NCBI RefSeq assembly: GCF_014695775.1 | Contig: NZ_JACJOX010000051.1 | Span: 1 to 63,335 of the forward strand | Origin: Leptolyngbya sp. FACHB-60 | GTDB lineage: Bacteria; Cyanobacteriota; Cyanobacteriia; Phormidesmidales; Phormidesmidaceae | Direction: 5' to 3' | Length of the DNA stretch: 63,335 bases | Shown: positions 60,289-63,335 of the stretch, piece after piece | Layout: each line of letters starts with the position of its first letter | How positions within the stretch are numbered: position 1 is the stretch's first letter | The notes under the pieces: generated by a model | Databases searched by the model: none | Told to the model about the DNA's origin: nothing | What the model saw: the letters and a program-made list of their open reading frames with translations, nothing else | Made by a program: the position numbers and the translations under genes

Positions 60289-61395
60289 ATGCCTCAAACC
60301 GCCATAGATGGTCGTAGAAAAGCATACTTTAAACTCAGTTCAGAAATCGCCCGGCTGGACAATGCTCAGCTGCTGGACGTGTTTAAGAATAATGCAACCA
60401 ATACAGCCAACTCAGGCTGGGGCACAAACCAAACTCTCACATTTGGGACATCTCAGGTCTTCGCGAAGCGAATTCCTGTTACAGACCTTGAGTATAAAAA
60501 CTTATTTTCTACTAAAAATCTATACAACCTGCCGACTTACTTTAATTACGGCTTAGGCTCTACTGGACTAGGGGTTTTTCGTGAACTGGTGACCCACATT
60601 AAAACGACCCAGTGGGTACTAGACGGGGAAATCGCTACGTTTCCGCTCATGTACCACTATCGAATTGTCCCGTTCTCTGGACCACGATCGCCGGTAGATC
60701 AAGCACAGCTCAATGGCTATGTGAACGATTGGGGCAACCGTGAGGAGGTCAGACAATACTGTCTGGATCGAGCGATCGCCACCCACGAATTGGTTTTGTT
60801 TTTAGAGTACATTCCTTACGTTTTAGGAGAATGGCTCCCAAACAACCCTCACAAGCTTCAAACTCATCTATACGGTTTACGCACAACAATTGACTTTTTA
60901 AGGTCTAAGGGAATCATTCACTTCGACGCGCATTTTTTCAACGCTGTCACTGATGGCGAACGAGCTTATTTGACCGATTTTGGTTTGGCGCTTGACCAAA
61001 GTTTTGCATTGACGCGGCACGAAGAGTCTTTTTTTGAGCAGCACAAACTTTACGACTACGGCGAAATTCTCCGCAACTTGGGATTTCTTATGCGCTCAGC
61101 CTATAATGCGCGTCCAGAGAGCGACAGGCTGAGAATAGCTCAGAAATATCTTGTGGAACCTGATCTAAAGCCCTATGAAATAACAGCAATAATGTTAGAC
61201 AATATCCAGAAAATACAGGCTGATGGAGATATCGACTTAGACGATTTTTACGTTGAAAGCGTGATTAAATATCGCCGCATTATTGCATTGATGCAAAACT
61301 TTTTCGCTGACATGGTGGAAAATAGCCAAAAAGATACCGCCTTTCCCCATATCGAGCTTGAGCACCTGCTCAAAGAGACAGGATACCTTGCCTAA
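60289..61395 (+). CDS. Atypical protein kinase-fold protein
   Basis: The 368-residue protein starts directly after the stop of the ABC ATPase gene (TAAATG). It keeps kinase hallmarks: a lysine in SQVFAKRIPV, catalytic loop IIHFDAHFFN (H-x-D...N), and the metal motif YLTDFGLAL. There is no glycine-rich loop of standard form and no APE motif, so it is a divergent kinase or small-molecule phosphotransferase. It is more AT-rich than its neighbours, with no obvious HIP1 apart from one near 60775, suggesting insertion. The stop is 6 bp before the MATE gene. Target unknown. Confidence 0.75.
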   Translation: MPQTAIDGRRKAYFKLSSEIARLDNAQLLDVFKNNATNTANSGWGTNQTLTFGTSQVFAKRIPVTDLEYKNLFSTKNLYNLPTYFNYGLGSTGLGVFRELVTHIKTTQWVLDGEIATFPLMYHYRIVPFSGPRSPVDQAQLNGYVNDWGNREEVRQYCLDRAIATHELVLFLEYIPYVLGEWLPNNPHKLQTHLYGLRTTIDFLRSKGIIHFDAHFFNAVTDGERAYLTDFGLALDQSFALTRHEESFFEQHKLYDYGEILRNLGFLMRSAYNARPESDRLRIAQKYLVEPDLKPYEITAIMLDNIQKIQADGDIDLDDFYVESVIKYRRIIALMQNFFADMVENSQKDTAFPHIELEHLLKETGYLA

Positions 61396-61401
61396 ACCAC
61401 C

Positions 61402-62751
61402 ATGCCTGACTCTGGCTCCAGCGCCCCAAAATCCCCTGCTACCGCTACCCATGCTTCGGCGTTTTTGCCTAGCTTTCTAAAGCTGGCGGTGGCCAACATC
61501 ATTTCGAACCTGATGGTGCCGCTGGCGGCCCTAGTCGATACCGCCTTTTTGGGCCATCTCGACGACATTAGTCACCTAGGTGGGGTGGCCTTGGCGACGG
61601 TGATTTTCAATGTGGCCTACTGGAGCTTTGGCTTTTTGCGCATGGGCACCACGGGTACGACGGCCCAGGCGCGGGGGCGCGGCGATGCTGCGGAACTCTG
61701 GCTAATTTTGCTGCGCAATGGGGCGATCGCTCTGGGTTTTGGAGTAGTGATTTTGCTGCTTCAGGTGCCGATTCGCGACGTTGGTTTTGCCCTGCTCAGC
61801 GCTGAACCCGATGTCAGAGCAGCGGGCATGGCCTTCTACAACGCCCGCATTTGGGATGCCCCAGCGGTGCTGATGAATCTAGTGCTGATGGGCTGGTTTT
61901 TAGGCCGCGAAAAGGGCCGCCGGGTGATTGTGCTGTCGATGGTGGGTAACGGCAGCAACGTGGTGTTCAACACTATTTTTATCAATTTGCTGGGTTGGGC
62001 CAGCACTGGGGCCGGGTTAGGCACAGCCCTTAGTCAGTACGTCACCCTGGCGGTGGGGTTGAGCCTGTTGGTTAGAGAAGGCGGCCTCCAAAAGCTCTGG
62101 GCAGTAGTGCCCCAGGGGCGGAATTTGCAGGCGATTAAAGGGCTATTTTTGCTGAACCGCGACATTTTAGTGCGCACCTTTGCCCTAGTGCTTTGCTTTG
62201 CGCTGTTTACCAATTTCAGCTCGGCCTTGGGTACCGAAACCCTGGCAGCGAATACGCTGCTGCTACAAGTTGTGACGCTCTCGGCCTACTTTATCGACGG
62301 CATCGCCTTTGCTACAGAAAGCTTTGCGGGCCGGTATTACGGCAGCGGCGATCGCACCCATCTGCGCCGCCTTCTAAGCATTGGCGGCAGCACCAGCGTG
62401 GTCCTGGGACTGACCTTCGCGCTGACCTTTGTGCTGTTTCCAGCCCCGCTGTTTGGTCTGCTGACGGGTCACCAAGACGTGATCGCGATCGTAAAAACCT
62501 ACGTGGGGTGGTTGATTCCGGTTTTGGGATTGGGGGCGATCGCCTACATGCTCGATGGTTATTTTCTTGGTCTTACCGCTGGCCCAGTGCTGCGCAATGC
62601 CACCGTTCTAGCCGCTGGGGTTGGCTTTTTGCCCCTCGCATTTCTGGCTCAATCCGTCGGTAGCGTGCATCTGCTATGGCTAGCTTTAGTCGGTTTGATG
62701 GCCGCGCGCGCGCTTACTTTACTCTGGGCCGTACCCAAATCCCTCACCTGA
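61402..62751 (+). CDS. MATE family efflux transporter
   Basis: The 449-residue protein has twelve hydrophobic segments and the DinF/MATE signature: LKLAVANIISNLMVPLAALV, DTAFLGHLDDISHLGGVALA, and RMGTTGTTAQARGRGD in the first half. The second half repeats this layout (NFSSALGTETLAANTLLLQV). MATE proteins export drugs or secondary metabolites by H+ or Na+ antiport. It lies 6 bp after the kinase-like gene, so it is likely co-transcribed with it. Substrate unknown. Confidence 0.95.
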   Translation: MPDSGSSAPKSPATATHASAFLPSFLKLAVANIISNLMVPLAALVDTAFLGHLDDISHLGGVALATVIFNVAYWSFGFLRMGTTGTTAQARGRGDAAELWLILLRNGAIALGFGVVILLLQVPIRDVGFALLSAEPDVRAAGMAFYNARIWDAPAVLMNLVLMGWFLGREKGRRVIVLSMVGNGSNVVFNTIFINLLGWASTGAGLGTALSQYVTLAVGLSLLVREGGLQKLWAVVPQGRNLQAIKGLFLLNRDILVRTFALVLCFALFTNFSSALGTETLAANTLLLQVVTLSAYFIDGIAFATESFAGRYYGSGDRTHLRRLLSIGGSTSVVLGLTFALTFVLFPAPLFGLLTGHQDVIAIVKTYVGWLIPVLGLGAIAYMLDGYFLGLTAGPVLRNATVLAAGVGFLPLAFLAQSVGSVHLLWLALVGLMAARALTLLWAVPKSLT

Positions 62752-62846
62752 CCGTTCTTACCACTTTCCTACATCGTTCAGCTACAACTGTAAGTTCAAG
62801 CTGCATTACCCTGCTGAATGCAGCTGACTAATTAGCTAGGGCTACC

Positions 62847-63227
62847 ATGGCACTAAAAACCGAGCTTTTTAACGAAATCTATGCCATTGATACGGCAAAC
62901 AACGCCTATATGATCGAGGTAGCCCTCGACCAGTACACCGATATTTTTAGTGAGTGGGATCCAGCACCCTTTAAGCGCCGAGAGCTCGATCCAGACTTGC
63001 AGATCTACCTGGAGAGCAGCGCCGACGAAATTCCCTCAAAATACTCGATCGAGGTGTGTTTTACCCTACCCCCCGGCATCCGCGACCAAGCCATGGAGGA
63101 GGATGTCAGGACTGGATTGAGAAATAGCGTTGATTTTAAGCTCTATCTCTTTAGAAAAGAAATTAGGCTGATCAACACTCGCACCGTTCGGTACGTGATC
63201 GCGGGTTTGGGAACGCTCTTGATATAG
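62847..63227 (+). pseudogene. Conserved cyanobacterial protein, C-terminus probably cut by an IS element
   Basis: The 126-residue frame has the start of a family that I know from cyanobacteria as longer proteins with a membrane tail (LKTELFNEIYAIDTANNAYM; EVALDQYTDIFSEWDPAPF; IEVCFTLPPGIRDQAMEEDV). It ends abruptly at YVIAGLGTLLI in what looks like the first turns of a membrane helix. An IS630-type transposase starts 59 bp later, so an insertion near 63220 probably removed the tail. I did not locate the IS end. It could also be a naturally short relative. Confidence 0.6.
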
Positions 63228-63285
63228 CTGTAGCCATGTGAGCTAGGACATAGACTAGAGACAGAGACATTGCCACCTGAGTGCC

Positions 63286-63335
63286 ATGGCCAAACCCTAC
63301 AGCCTCGATTTGCGCCAAAAGGTCATCGACGCCAT
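63286..63335 (+). mobile_element. 5' end of an IS630-family transposase gene
   Basis: ATG at 63286 begins MAKPYSLDLRQKVIDA, which is the N-terminus typical of the IS630 helix-turn-helix domain in cyanobacteria. It runs off the window after 16 complete codons, so completeness is unknown. Its left end probably lies in the 58 bp between the preceding stop and this start. Confidence 0.8.

Overview
The window looks like a filamentous cyanobacterium, of the Leptolyngbya/Nodosilinea/Phormidium type by general impression only. Evidence: many HIP1 octamers (GCGATCGC), phosphoribulokinase with the two regulatory N-terminal cysteines, ferredoxin-NADP reductase with a phycobilisome-linker-like N-terminus, the cyanobacterial 8-vinyl reductase BciB, gas-vesicle genes of cyanobacterial type, and hormogonium polysaccharide (hps) pseudopilin genes.

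Layout. 0-2 kb: a glutamine-synthetase-family enzyme and a TPR protein on the minus strand. 2.2-6.5 kb: a compact gas-vesicle cluster gvpA-gvpC-gvpN-gvpJ-(small ORF)-gvpK; GvpC and GvpN share a C-terminal winged-helix-like module. 6.5-12 kb: a Ser/Thr kinase with a seven-repeat WD40 propeller, bciB, and an FtsH-type protease that lacks the usual first membrane segment. 12.9-20.1 kb: hpsA, hpsB, hpsC and a FimT/GspH-like pseudopilin, the type IV pilin-like side of slime export and gliding. 20.2-29.4 kb: fabG, a DUF3611 membrane protein, tldD, an Uma2 protein, pdxH, a TIGR01777 epimerase-like protein, and membrane proteins (YugP-like peptidase, RDD, a polytopic protein, SpoIIM-like). 29.8-33.9 kb: a small secreted chaplin-like protein, an FHA-domain class A penicillin-binding protein, and a 12-unit, 21-bp degenerate tandem repeat.

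34.0-38.5 kb is the most accessory-looking part. It has lower GC, I saw no HIP1 site in it, and it holds a 1233-residue metallophosphoesterase-NACHT-LRR protein. Divergent from this gene is a small multi-pass membrane protein whose reading frame breaks at a canonical -1 slippery heptamer. This is the best candidate for an undescribed defence or cell-death system.

39.4-53.9 kb is mostly chromosomal housekeeping: glgX, topoisomerase IB, an overlapping pair of small genes resembling a toxin/immunity pair, mfd, a phosphoribosyltransferase, msrB, several small conserved proteins and prk. 54.6-63.3 kb: petH, hom, an ABC exporter, a LolD/MacB-type ATPase, an atypical protein kinase and a MATE transporter in one direction. 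They are followed by a conserved cyanobacterial gene apparently cut short next to an IS630-type transposase that runs off the window.

No rRNA, tRNA or CRISPR array was recognised. All functional calls rest on motif recognition by eye; no database search was run.
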